This document shows positions 18,909 to 29,606 of a stretch of 64,000 nucleotides of DNA, one piece after another; the first letter of the stretch is position 1; each line of letters starts with the position of its first letter. The DNA comes from Tessaracoccus flavus (GTDB lineage: Bacteria; Actinomycetota; Actinomycetes; Propionibacteriales; Propionibacteriaceae): the NCBI RefSeq assembly GCF_001997295.1, contig NZ_CP019605.1, positions 1,922,001-1,986,000 of the forward strand, read 5' to 3'. The position numbers and the translations under genes are program-made. The notes beneath the pieces are model-generated. The model was not told the origin of the DNA. It did not search any database and was given only the letters and a program-made list of their open reading frames with translations.

Positions 18909-19364
18909 ATGACCGAACCGCAGGGGGGATGGCTCTCCGAGTCCCAGCAGAAGACGTGGCGCAGCTACCTGCTGGCCAAGACGCACATCGAGCAGTACCT
19001 CGAGGGGGCACTCGAAGACTACGGGCTCAGCCTCCCTGAGTACGAGCTCCTCGTGCGGCTGTCCGAGTCGCCCGAGCACACCATCCGCATGGGAGAGCTC
19101 GCCGCGTCTGTCGGCCACTCCCGCTCCAGGCTCACCCACACCGTGAAGAGGATGGAGCAGGCAGGCTACGTCGTCCGCGAGTCCTGCGCCTCAGACGGCC
19201 GCGGCGTCCAGGCCCGGATGACCGAGTCGGGGTACGACCTCCTCAAGCGCGCAGCCCCCGCCCATGTGGACTCCGTGCGGCGCGTCTTCGTCGACGCGAT
19301 CGCGCCCGACGACTACGCCGCCCTTGGGCGCGCGATGAGCTCCGTGCTGGCGGTGGCAGACTAG
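18909..19364 (+). CDS. MarR-family transcriptional regulator
   Basis: A 151-aa winged-helix protein with the MarR layout: N-terminal dimerisation helices, recognition region around RMGELAASVGHSRSRLTHTVKRMEQ (about residues 62-86) and wing with the family DxRG replaced by SDGRG. It lies 5 nt upstream of the FAD/Fe-S oxidase, and an inverted repeat in its own promoter suggests autoregulation of the pair. The divergent fatty-acyl-CoA ligase could be a second target. Confidence 0.9.
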   Translation: MTEPQGGWLSESQQKTWRSYLLAKTHIEQYLEGALEDYGLSLPEYELLVRLSESPEHTIRMGELAASVGHSRSRLTHTVKRMEQAGYVVRESCASDGRGVQARMTESGYDLLKRAAPAHVDSVRRVFVDAIAPDDYAALGRAMSSVLAVAD

Positions 19365-19369
19365 GGCGC

Positions 19370-22174
19370 GTGACCGTCGCCACCTCATCCACCCACGCCG
19401 CACTGCTGGACAGACTGGGCCCGCTCGCGGACATCGTCGACTCCTCGACGCTGACGCGCGCACTCTATTCCTCCGACGCGTCGCTCTACCGGGTCGAACC
19501 CCTGGCGGTCGCCTACCCCAGATCCACCGAGGAACTGGTCACGCTCGTGAGGGCGGCGCTGGAGACCGGCACCCCCATCACAGCACGTGGCGCCGGGACC
19601 TCCTGCGCCGGCAACGCCGTCGGCCCCGGCCTGGTGATCGACGTCGCCAAGCACCTGAACCAGATCCACACGATCGACCCGGAGTCGCGCACCGCCGTCA
19701 TCGATCCCGGCGTCGTGCAGGAACAGCTCCAAGTCGCCGCGCGGCCGCACGGACTCCGGCTCGGCCCCGACCCCTCCACCTCCACCCGCTGCACGGTGGG
19801 GGGGATGATCGGCAACAACGCCTGCGGGCCCCGGGCGCTGGGCTACGGCCGGATGGCCGACAACGTCGTGGCGCTGGAGGTCATCACCGGAACCGGCGAA
19901 CTGCTCACCCTCGGCACGGACGACATACCGGAGCTCCGCACGCTGGTCGCGGCCAACCTCGGGCTCATCCGCACCGAGTTCGGCACGTTCACCCGGCAGG
20001 TTTCGGGCTACTCGCTGGAGCACCTGCTGCCCGAGAAGAAGTTCGACGTGCCGAAGTTCTTCGCCGGCACAGAGGGGACGTTGGGCATCATCCTCAAGGC
20101 GACGGTCCGGCTCGTGGCCGACGCCCCCGAGCGGGTGATGGTGGCTCTCGGGTACGAGACCATGGCCCACGCCGGCGACGACATCGACAACCTCCTGCAG
20201 TTCAAGCCAACCGCCTGCGAGGGCCTCGACCGACGCATCGTCGACGTCGTGCGCGAGCGCAATGGCACGGATTCAGTCGGGGTGCTTCCCGCCGGCGAAG
20301 GGTGGATGTTCCTCGAGATCGTGGGCAACGACCGGGTAGAGGTTCTGGCCCGGGCTCAGGCCGTCGTCGAGGCCGCTCGGGCACTCGAGGGCTGGGTGGT
20401 CGACGATGCGGAGCGCGCCGCACAGCTGTGGCAGATCCGCGCGGACGGGGCCGGTCTGGCGGGCGTCAGCCTGGCCAACCCGGCCTACGGCGGGTGGGAG
20501 GACGCAGCTGTCCCGCCCCGGCACCTGGGCTCCTACCTGCGCGCCTTCGATGAACTCCTCGACAAGTACGGGCTGGATGGGCTGCCCTACGGCCACTTCG
20601 GCGACGGGTGCGTCCACTGCCGGATCGACTTCCCGCTCACCGCTCCCGACGGGGCGGCGCGATACCGCGCCTTCGTCGAGGAGGCAGCCGACCTGGTGGC
20701 CGGATTCGGCGGATCCATGTCGGGCGAGCACGGCGACGGCCGCGCCCGCTCCGAGCTTCTTCCGCGCATGTACTCCCCCGAGGCCATCGCGCTCTTCGGC
20801 GCCGTCAAGAACGTCTTCGACCCCGGAAACCTGCTCAACCCAGGGGTACTTGTTGATCCGGCTCCGGTGGACGTCGACCTTCGCATGGTCGCGGCCAGCC
20901 GGTCACCTCTCTCCACGTCCCACGCGGAGTTCGTCGAGGCGGTCCACCAGTGCAGCGGCGTCGGCAAGTGCCTGGCGAACAACACCGGCTCGGGCGGCGT
21001 GATGTGCCCGAGCTACCAGGCCACCCGAAACGAGAAGGACTCGACCCGCGGACGCGCCCGGGTCCTGCAGGAGATGGTCAACGGCTCCCTCATCACCGGC
21101 GGATGGCGCTCCCCGGAGGTCCACGCCGCCCTCGACCTCTGCCTGTCCTGCAAGGGGTGCGCCCGCGACTGCCCGACGGGCATCGACATGGCCGCCTACA
21201 AGGCCCGGGTCACCCACGAGACGTACAAGGGACGGCTCCGCCCCCGCAACCACTACGCGCTGGGGTGGCTGCCGCGCTGGGGCCGGCTCATCACCCGGAT
21301 CCCCGGCCTGGGCCGCCTCATCAACCTCACCGGGAAGGCCCCGGTGCTCGGCCGCGCCCTCCGCTGGGGTGCGGGCGTGGATGCCCGCCGAGACATCCCC
21401 CGCTTCGCAACGAGGACGGCCCGCTCCGGACTCTCCCGGATCGAGCCTTCCCCCCGCATCGACGATCTATCCGACAAGGGTCGGGTGCTCATCTGGGTGG
21501 ACTCCTTCTCCGACTGCTTCGAGTCGGAGTCATTCGCCGCCATGGTCCAGGTCCTGGACCGTCTCGGCTACGAGCCTGAGGTGCTGGACGAGACGGCCTG
21601 CTGCGGTCTCACCTGGATCTCCACGGGTCAACTCGACGGTGCCCGCCGGCAGTTGCGCCAGGCCGCCAGCGTGCTCGCGCCGTACGTCGCGGCCGGAGTG
21701 CCGATCGTCGGCATCGAACCGTCCTGCACCGCGGTGTGGCGGAGCGACGCCGTCGAGTTGCTGCCCGACGATCCCAACGTCGCAGCGCTCGAGGGCAAGG
21801 TGCTCACCCTGGCGGAGTTCCTCCTGGACGACCCGGACTTCGTCGCCCCCGATCTGTCAGGACACACGATCGTCGCCCAGCCGCACTGCCACCATGCCTC
21901 GGTCATCGGCTGGCAGAAGGACCAGTCGATCCTTGAGTCGACCGGAGCCACCCTCGTCGCCGTCGGTGGCTGCTGCGGCCTGGCCGGCAACTTCGGGGTG
22001 GAGCGCGGCCACCATGAGGTGAGCGTGGCCGTCTTCGAGCACGACCTCGGACCGGCCATCGAGAACCACCCGGACGCGATCGTGCTCGCCGACGGTTTCA
22101 GTTGCCAGACCCAGCTGCAGTCGCTCGCCGGGCGCTCGTCGATGTCGCTGGCCGAGTTGTTGGCCACCCACTGA
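19370..22174 (+). CDS. Fused FAD-linked oxidase / Fe-S (CCG) protein, D-lactate dehydrogenase-like
   Basis: A 934-aa fusion. The N-terminal half is a FAD-binding type 4 (GlcD-like) oxidase with RGAGTSCAGNAVGPG (about residue 73) and a FAD-oxidase C domain ending in GEHGDGRARSE. The C-terminal half has an Fe-S module (Cys-rich around LCLSCKGCARDCPTG) and CCG domains (ACCGL, GGCCGLAGNFG) as in GlpC/LldE. Such fusions oxidise D-lactate or a related 2-hydroxy acid and feed electrons to the respiratory chain (family knowledge). The exact substrate is not visible. Confidence 0.87.
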   Translation: MTVATSSTHAALLDRLGPLADIVDSSTLTRALYSSDASLYRVEPLAVAYPRSTEELVTLVRAALETGTPITARGAGTSCAGNAVGPGLVIDVAKHLNQIHTIDPESRTAVIDPGVVQEQLQVAARPHGLRLGPDPSTSTRCTVGGMIGNNACGPRALGYGRMADNVVALEVITGTGELLTLGTDDIPELRTLVAANLGLIRTEFGTFTRQVSGYSLEHLLPEKKFDVPKFFAGTEGTLGIILKATVRLVADAPERVMVALGYETMAHAGDDIDNLLQFKPTACEGLDRRIVDVVRERNGTDSVGVLPAGEGWMFLEIVGNDRVEVLARAQAVVEAARALEGWVVDDAERAAQLWQIRADGAGLAGVSLANPAYGGWEDAAVPPRHLGSYLRAFDELLDKYGLDGLPYGHFGDGCVHCRIDFPLTAPDGAARYRAFVEEAADLVAGFGGSMSGEHGDGRARSELLPRMYSPEAIALFGAVKNVFDPGNLLNPGVLVDPAPVDVDLRMVAASRSPLSTSHAEFVEAVHQCSGVGKCLANNTGSGGVMCPSYQATRNEKDSTRGRARVLQEMVNGSLITGGWRSPEVHAALDLCLSCKGCARDCPTGIDMAAYKARVTHETYKGRLRPRNHYALGWLPRWGRLITRIPGLGRLINLTGKAPVLGRALRWGAGVDARRDIPRFATRTARSGLSRIEPSPRIDDLSDKGRVLIWVDSFSDCFESESFAAMVQVLDRLGYEPEVLDETACCGLTWISTGQLDGARRQLRQAASVLAPYVAAGVPIVGIEPSCTAVWRSDAVELLPDDPNVAALEGKVLTLAEFLLDDPDFVAPDLSGHTIVAQPHCHHASVIGWQKDQSILESTGATLVAVGGCCGLAGNFGVERGHHEVSVAVFEHDLGPAIENHPDAIVLADGFSCQTQLQSLAGRSSMSLAELLATH

Positions 22175-22271
22175 CCCACGGGAGAAGTCCGCGGAGGAAA
22201 CTTGAGGTGACGATGCAACCGCATCGGTGCCGCGGGCGTATCTGAGGCAGGAGTTCACGAGAGGAGGCTCT

Positions 22272-22763
22272 GTGGACGAGGCACAGTTCGACCACCTGTA
22301 CACCACCCGGTTCAACGCGATCGTCGGCCAGATCTACGCCATGTGCGGCAACCTGACCGAGGCACAGGACTGCGTGCAGGAGGCGTTCATCCGCGCGTGG
22401 GATCACCGCTCGAAGCTGGACCCCACCGGTCACCCCGAGGCGTGGGTTCGCACCACGGCATACCGCCTCGCGGTCAGCCGCTGGCGTCGAGCCACCAAGG
22501 CGCTACGACCACCCGATCGCGCGCTCCAACACCCGGTCCCGAGCGAGCCGACACCCGACCGCGTCGCGATCGCGGACGCGCTCCGGCAGTTGCCCGAGAA
22601 ACAGCGGCGCGCGATCGTGCTGCACCACCTGTGCGACATGACCGTCGCCGAGGTCGCTGCTGAGACCGGCTCCCCCACCGGCACCATCAAAGCCCAACTC
22701 GTCCGCGGGCGCGAGACCCTCGCCCGCCTCTTGAACTCCGATCTGGAGGCCCGCCATGCCTGA
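22272..22763 (+). CDS. ECF-type RNA polymerase sigma factor
   Basis: 163 aa with sigma region 2 (DCVQEAFIRAWDHR, then PEAWVRTTAYRLAVSRWRR) and region 4 (LRQLPEKQRRAIVLHHLCDMTVAEVA). The GTG at 22272 is chosen because GAGGAGG lies upstream at good spacing; an open frame extends to 22227 without a signal. It overlaps the next gene by 8 nt, which encodes a membrane-anchored protein with a cytoplasmic N-terminus, a possible regulator. Confidence 0.9.
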   Translation: MDEAQFDHLYTTRFNAIVGQIYAMCGNLTEAQDCVQEAFIRAWDHRSKLDPTGHPEAWVRTTAYRLAVSRWRRATKALRPPDRALQHPVPSEPTPDRVAIADALRQLPEKQRRAIVLHHLCDMTVAEVAAETGSPTGTIKAQLVRGRETLARLLNSDLEARHA

Positions 22764-23631
22764 TCGCATTCCCCAACTCGATCACCTGGCCGACCAGGCC
22801 AAGGAGGTCCCCATGCTCCCCCCGTCAGAGATCCGTAGGCGCGGCAACCGTCGTCGGCTCATCCGGCACACCGCTGTCGGAGCCGTCATCGCGGTGTTCC
22901 TGGGTGCTGCCGGCTTCACCGTCTGGCAGTCATCGTTGCTCGACTCTGTCAGGGAGCAACCCCAGTGGGCCACGACGATGTCGGCCAGCCCCACACCCAC
23001 TCCGTCTCCGTCCGCGTCTCCCTCCGAGGAGCCGCAGCAGCCGACGATGACACCGTCGCCGCAGCCCACCGCCGCGCCGCCGGTCCTCCCCGATCCGCCA
23101 ACGTGGGACAACGTCCCCGACGCGCAGATCATGTACCCGTACGATCCGTCCGTCATCGCTGAGACGCGCGACTACGAGGGTCTCCGGGACACGCCGACCG
23201 GTCTGTGCGACCCAGGCTCGTACGGTGATCCCAGCACCGTGCTGGTCCGGGAGTTCCTCTCCGTGGACCAGATGGGCGCGGTAGCGATCGTCTTCGGCTA
23301 CCCCGACGAGGCGTCCGCGCAGGCCGGCTACGCCCTGCTCGAGGACGCCGCGCGCTACTGCCCCACGGCCATAGGAGATCCCTACTACGTTTCGTTCGAG
23401 GACGGCGAGGGTTCCAGCGCGTACATCTCGTCGATCCATCCGGCCGACGACCCGGACGAGGGCCTTTTCAACGACACGCACCTCATTCAGGACGGCGAGC
23501 GCGTCCTCTGGCGGGTCAACACCTACCTGGGTCAGGACCAGAACTGCTCGGTGCTGCCGAACGACGACGCGATGCAGTGCGAGTCCGTGAAATCGGCCGA
23601 CGCGGCCCTGGAACGGCTCCGCGGCGAGTGA
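22756..23631 (+). CDS. Membrane-anchored, Pro/Thr-linker extracytoplasmic protein (sigma partner?)
   Basis: 291 aa: a short cytoplasmic N-terminus (basic RRRGNRRR before the helix), one transmembrane segment (about residues 38-58), a Pro/Ser/Thr-rich linker with several acidic residues (about 75-112) and an extracytoplasmic domain of unknown family with at least three Cys. The 8-nt overlap with the ECF sigma gene suggests a functional pair. No classical anti-sigma zinc motif is seen, so an anti-sigma role is inference only. Confidence 0.72.
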   Translation: MPDRIPQLDHLADQAKEVPMLPPSEIRRRGNRRRLIRHTAVGAVIAVFLGAAGFTVWQSSLLDSVREQPQWATTMSASPTPTPSPSASPSEEPQQPTMTPSPQPTAAPPVLPDPPTWDNVPDAQIMYPYDPSVIAETRDYEGLRDTPTGLCDPGSYGDPSTVLVREFLSVDQMGAVAIVFGYPDEASAQAGYALLEDAARYCPTAIGDPYYVSFEDGEGSSAYISSIHPADDPDEGLFNDTHLIQDGERVLWRVNTYLGQDQNCSVLPNDDAMQCESVKSADAALERLRGE

Positions 23632-23650
23632 GCCCCCACGACGCCGGGTT

Positions 23651-23858
23651 TAGGGAGCGACGAACGAGCACCGCACCCCGTCGCCCTGAGTAGGGAGCGA
23701 GGAACGAGCACCGCACCCCGTCGCCCTGAGTAGGGAGCGAGGGACGAGCGACCGTATCGAAGGGCTTCTCGCAGTGCCCTGCTGACCCGGTAAAAAGCGG
23801 TCCTCTCGCGAGCCCTTCGATACGCGGACGCTCGTCCCTCGCGGCCGCTACTCAGGGA
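23651..23858. repeat. REP-like element: 40-bp direct repeats plus long inverted repeat
   Basis: Two 40-bp direct copies beginning TAGGGAGCGA (23651-23690 and 23691-23730) run into a third partial copy. That copy forms the left arm of an inverted repeat: AGGGACGAGCG...TATCGAAGGGCT at 23740-23766 pairs with AGCCCTTCGATA...GCTCGTCCCT at 23811-23839. It lies between convergent genes (ends at 23631 and 23914), where such elements often sit. Confidence 0.8.
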
Positions 23859-23913
23859 AACGTGAGGAAGCCAGTCGCTCGCCGCTGGCTACCTCTCCAG
23901 GGGAGACGGCGGG

Positions 23914-24461
23914 TCAGCGCCGGTCGAAGGCGCTGGCGATGATCGCCTTGACGGTCAGCCCGCTGGGATCGGTCGCCACGGCGCGCTCACCCTCCCAGAC
24001 GATGCCGACGAGCGTGGCGACGTAGGCCGCGCCCGTGGCCCACAGGAACATGGTCGACAGCACCTCGCCCGCGCCGGCTCCGAGGAGGCGCTGCAGTGGC
24101 GACAGGTACACCTCGCCGCGCTCGCCGTCGGGCATCGACAACGCCAGCAGCGCCCAGAGCCCGTAGTACACGTACGACGCGACAGCAGTCCGCGACCCGA
24201 GCCAGTGCCGCCACTGGCGCTGCCGGTAGACCCACGCCATCATCGCGGCCAGCGCCTGGGCGATCACCATCGCCGGCACACCCAGCACCATGAACAGGAA
24301 CCACACCAGGCCCTGCTCCGTCGAGATCCGACGGATGAGCAGGATCACCGCGGGCAGCGCGCCGATGCCGAGCCAGAGCAGACGGTACCCCCACTCGCCC
24401 AGCGAGTTGCGGGGAATGGGGGTAGCCGTCACAGGTGCCAGCTTAGGCGCGGGGTGGAGGC

Positions 24462-24465
<4 letters not shown>
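23914..24465 (-). CDS. Four-helix integral membrane protein, unknown function
   Basis: 183 aa with four hydrophobic segments (about residues 29-46, 52-77, 94-110 and 138-158). The TTG at 24465 overlaps the ettA stop; a GTG at 24432 is an equally plausible start, and neither has a clear ribosome-binding site. It is likely co-transcribed with ettA. No recognised family. Confidence 0.65.
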
Positions 24466-26141
<1,676 letters not shown>

Positions 26142-26230
26142 AGCTAGGAAGCCCTTTCGTTTGAGACCGCAGGACAGTATGCCAGCTAGCGCCAAGTTTC
26201 CCGCTTTCGCGATCCCTCCCGGGGAGCTGT

Positions 26231-26282
26231 CCGGTGGCGTGCCCGGCTACCGGTTGGCGTTCGGGTCGGGCGGTTGGCGGAT
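26231..26282 (-). repeat. Short 20-bp-period array (3 copies) 3' of the GTPase gene
   Basis: Read on the minus strand, immediately after the GTPase stop, three copies of (A/C)CGCCAACCG-like units occur at exact 20-bp steps (plus-strand GTTGGC at 26273 and 26253, degenerate GTGGCG at 26233). The motif, period and sense orientation match the large arrays at 31.8-32.2 kb. Confidence 0.7.
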
Positions 26283-26289
26283 CCCCGAC

Positions 26290-27891
26290 TCAGGTGAGCT
26301 TGTCCAGCTGCTCGCGTGCCGCGGCGTAGCGTGCCACTTCGGCCTCCGCCGGGGCGAGCACCTCGCGCTCCGCCACCTCCCGCACCGACGCCTCCAACGC
26401 CTTGCGCGCACGGCGGGCCGTGCGCCGGGCAGAGACAGAGATGAACAACTGGGACAGCAGAGACAGCAGCAGACCCACCGCCACTCCCCCGATGATCAGC
26501 GCCGTCGGCACCGGCACGCGAAGGCCCTCCTCGGGACCCAAGGGATACACGGCCACCTGAGGGAGCCCGAAATAGCCCAGCACGACGTTGAGGGTCAGCC
26601 ACAGCACCCCCACCACGACGGCGGCGATCAGCAGCCACTGAACACCCCGGACGAGCTGCCACCACACCGGTGTCCGGCTGACTCTGAGGTCGGTTGCGAC
26701 GACGGCGCGGTCGAGCGAATCCGCGAGAGTCTCATCGGAGCGGTGCACGGCGCGCCCGACGGCCTCCTGCCAGAGCGGCGGCATTCCGGTGCTCAGTTCG
26801 TCAGCCAGGATCCGAAGGCCGGTGGAGAGCTGCGCCTCGGCCGACGACGAACGCGACGGCAGGGAGCTCCGCTGCACGCCGGGCTCCTCCAGTTGGGGGG
26901 TGCCCTTCCCGGCTCCGAGCCTCAGGCGCTTGAGCGGGTCGGGCCGCAACTTCGCGAGCCATTTGACGACCGGCCACCCCGTGGCGAGTTGCCCCCGGTG
27001 CTTGACCGAGCGACGCACGGCGTCGGCCACCAGCGGCACACCGGCGGACGCGGCGAGCTGCGCGGTCAGCCTGTCGATCGTCGCGCCACTCGCTTTGCCC
27101 GTGCGACCACGGCCGACGGCTGCGTCCAGGCCGTTCGCGGCGACGGCGACGTCGGCGGCCAGGCGTGCCGACGACGCCTTCTTCGCCGTCGCGAGAGCGC
27201 CGAGGCGCGTGCGGAGGTCGTCGACCCCCTGCCCCGTCAGCGCGCTGGTGGCCAGGAGCGGGACGTCGCCCAGCCCATCGGCCTCAAGGAGTTGGCGGAT
27301 GTGCGCGAGCGCCTGAGAGAGCTGCGTCGGGGTGAGGCGGTCGGCCTGGTTGAGCACCACCGTGATGACCTCGCGATGCCGGGCGAGCGGCTGGAGGTAG
27401 CGCTTGTGGATGGCGGCGTCGGCGTATTTCTGCGGGTCCAGCACCCAGACGAACTGGTCGACCACCGTGATCATGCGGTCCACCTCCTCGCGGTGCGAGG
27501 CCGCGGTGGAGTCGTGGTCGGGCAGATCCAGCAAAATGAGCTCCGCCATGTCCGGGCGCGGCGGAGCCACCTCGTGGCGTCGCTTGACCCCGAGCAGGTC
27601 GAGCAGATCGGTGTTGGTGGCGGAGAAGCTCGCCGCCTGTGAGGTGGAGGTGGTGGGACGACGAGCGCCCTGCTGAGCCAGCTGTGTGCCACTGATGGCG
27701 TTGAAGAGGCTGGACTTGCCTGAGCCCGTCGCACCGGCCAGCGCGACGACCGTCTGGGGGCCTGCAGCGAGTCGCTTCGATGCATGGGTCAGCACGCCCC
27801 GTGCCCTGGCCTCGTCCTCGGCTGGCACCCGGCCCGCGACGAGATCGAGGGTGTCGCGGAGCACATCGAGTTGTTGCGTAACGGTGGCCAT
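26290..27891 (-). CDS. Dynamin-like/YfjP-type membrane GTPase (first of pair)
   Basis: 533 aa. G1 GATGSGKSS (about residues 53-61), G3 LDLPDHDST and G4 NQAD are present, followed by a long helical region and two hydrophobic segments (about 418-440 and 462-490) that anchor it in the membrane. Its start overlaps the stop of the second GTPase gene (TGATG). Tandem GTPases like this resemble bacterial dynamin pairs that act on membranes; that role is inferred. Confidence 0.82.
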   Translation of the reverse strand: MATVTQQLDVLRDTLDLVAGRVPAEDEARARGVLTHASKRLAAGPQTVVALAGATGSGKSSLFNAISGTQLAQQGARRPTTSTSQAASFSATNTDLLDLLGVKRRHEVAPPRPDMAELILLDLPDHDSTAASHREEVDRMITVVDQFVWVLDPQKYADAAIHKRYLQPLARHREVITVVLNQADRLTPTQLSQALAHIRQLLEADGLGDVPLLATSALTGQGVDDLRTRLGALATAKKASSARLAADVAVAANGLDAAVGRGRTGKASGATIDRLTAQLAASAGVPLVADAVRRSVKHRGQLATGWPVVKWLAKLRPDPLKRLRLGAGKGTPQLEEPGVQRSSLPSRSSSAEAQLSTGLRILADELSTGMPPLWQEAVGRAVHRSDETLADSLDRAVVATDLRVSRTPVWWQLVRGVQWLLIAAVVVGVLWLTLNVVLGYFGLPQVAVYPLGPEEGLRVPVPTALIIGGVAVGLLLSLLSQLFISVSARRTARRARKALEASVREVAEREVLAPAEAEVARYAAAREQLDKLT

Positions 27892-29606
27892 CAGAGCTCC
27901 GGGCGGGTGAGGTCGTCGAATGCGTTCCTGGCCGCAGCGCGGAGCGCGGCTGCCGCACTCTCGAGTTGTCGCGGGGCGTCCTCGTCGACCGCCAGGTCAT
28001 CCAGCAGCACGCCGTACCGGGACAGTTCCCCGGCCAGGACGCCCTGCACCCGCGCTTCAAGGTCTGCCTTGGCGCGTTCGGCCAGTCTGCGGACGGCGTC
28101 CTCCCCGAAGACGGCCTCCAGGAGCCGCTGGGCGAGCGCGGCGGTGCCGCCTGCGATGCCGACCTCGGCCAGCGTGAGCCCTGCCGTCATGGTGAACACG
28201 ACGATGATCAGCGCCGCCCCGACGACGTTGGTCCCCAGGGCCAGGAACCGGGCCTTCATCCGCTTTCCGCGCCCCTGCTCCTCGACGAGGCGCAGCACGT
28301 CGGACTGCCAGGCCCGGATCGCCTGGCTGGCGTCCTCGTTGAACGTCGGCGAGGGCCGCGCGAGGCTCGGATCGGCTGCGACGATGTCTCGTCCCCACCT
28401 GGTACGGCTCCACGACACGGCGGTGCGCTCGGCTGCGGCCGCGCCTGCCTCCTGCAGGACGGCGGAGAGGTTGTCGGAGATGGCCACCTCCATGGCCTCA
28501 ATCTTCGGCTCCCCGCGGAACCAACCTGAGATCCGGTCACGGACGGCGCCGATCCGCTCCTCGATCGACCGCATGAACTCGCCGGTGCCGACCAGGTCCT
28601 GCCATCGGCTGAGGATTTCGCCTCGCATCATGGTGCCGTCGCCGGCCGCGATCATGACGTCCGCCGCTGCCTGACGGTAGGCCGCCACGGCCTCGCCACG
28701 CAGCTCGTCCACGGCCTGGTCCTGGCGGGCGATGCCGTCGATCAATTCACGCAGCTGCGGGTCCAGGGAACGGACCGACCCGGCCAGCGTCTGCACGGCA
28801 ACCTGAGCGCGGGTCTCCGACTGGGCCGCGAGGTGGGCGAGCCACTGCCGGATGCCCTCGACATCGTCGACCGGAAGCATTCCGTCGTCGGGCAGGGTTC
28901 GCTCCGGCACGGCGAAGAGCTTGGCGCGCTCGAGCCCCTGCGAGCCGAGCATCTCAGCCAGGTGAGCGGCGATCTCGGCCATGGCCTCCGGCGGGCAGCG
29001 GTTGACGATTACGCTGACGACGATGTTGCGCTGGGCCGCCTCCGCGAGGTAGTCCCAGGGCACGGCGTCGGCGTAGCGGGCGGCGGACGTCACGAAGACC
29101 CAGAGGTCCGCCGCGAGCAGCAACTGTCGGGCGAGGGTGCGGTTGGCGTCATCCACCGAGTCGATGTCGGGGGCGTCCAGCAGCGCGAGCCCGGCGGGCA
29201 GGTTGGGGAACGGCACGATGTTCAGGGCGCGCGAGTCGTGGAGCTGGGCGTCCGTTCGGACGAGACCCGGGAGCACCTTGTCGGAGCGGAACCACTCCTC
29301 GTCGTCGGGATGACAGATGAGTACGGGCGACTTCGTGGTCGGGCGCAACACTCCCGGCCGGGTCACGGGGGCGCGCAGCAGGGAGTTGACCAGGGTCGAC
29401 TTTCCAGCCCCTGTCGACCCTCCGACGACGGCGAGGAGCGGGGCGTCCAGACGCGTTGCGCGCGGCAGCAGGTAGTCGCGCACCTGGTTGGACATCGAGC
29501 TCGCGAGGTGACGCAGGCTCTCTGCTCCCTCGAGTGGCAACGGGAACTGTGCCGCCGGGAGAGCGGCGTCCAGAGCCTCGAAGGCGTCGACAAGTTTCGT
29601 GTTCAT
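27891..29606 (-). CDS. Dynamin-like/YfjP-type membrane GTPase (second of pair)
   Basis: 571 aa with G1 GGSTGAGKST (about residues 62-71), G3 LDAPDIDS and a G4-like VNRC, then a helical stalk-like region, and a hydrophobic hairpin near residues 450-485. It overlaps the PrsW-type protease gene by 4 nt upstream and the partner GTPase downstream, so PrsW-GTPase-GTPase is one coupled operon. Confidence 0.82.
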   Translation of the reverse strand: MNTKLVDAFEALDAALPAAQFPLPLEGAESLRHLASSMSNQVRDYLLPRATRLDAPLLAVVGGSTGAGKSTLVNSLLRAPVTRPGVLRPTTKSPVLICHPDDEEWFRSDKVLPGLVRTDAQLHDSRALNIVPFPNLPAGLALLDAPDIDSVDDANRTLARQLLLAADLWVFVTSAARYADAVPWDYLAEAAQRNIVVSVIVNRCPPEAMAEIAAHLAEMLGSQGLERAKLFAVPERTLPDDGMLPVDDVEGIRQWLAHLAAQSETRAQVAVQTLAGSVRSLDPQLRELIDGIARQDQAVDELRGEAVAAYRQAAADVMIAAGDGTMMRGEILSRWQDLVGTGEFMRSIEERIGAVRDRISGWFRGEPKIEAMEVAISDNLSAVLQEAGAAAAERTAVSWSRTRWGRDIVAADPSLARPSPTFNEDASQAIRAWQSDVLRLVEEQGRGKRMKARFLALGTNVVGAALIIVVFTMTAGLTLAEVGIAGGTAALAQRLLEAVFGEDAVRRLAERAKADLEARVQGVLAGELSRYGVLLDDLAVDEDAPRQLESAAAALRAAARNAFDDLTRPEL

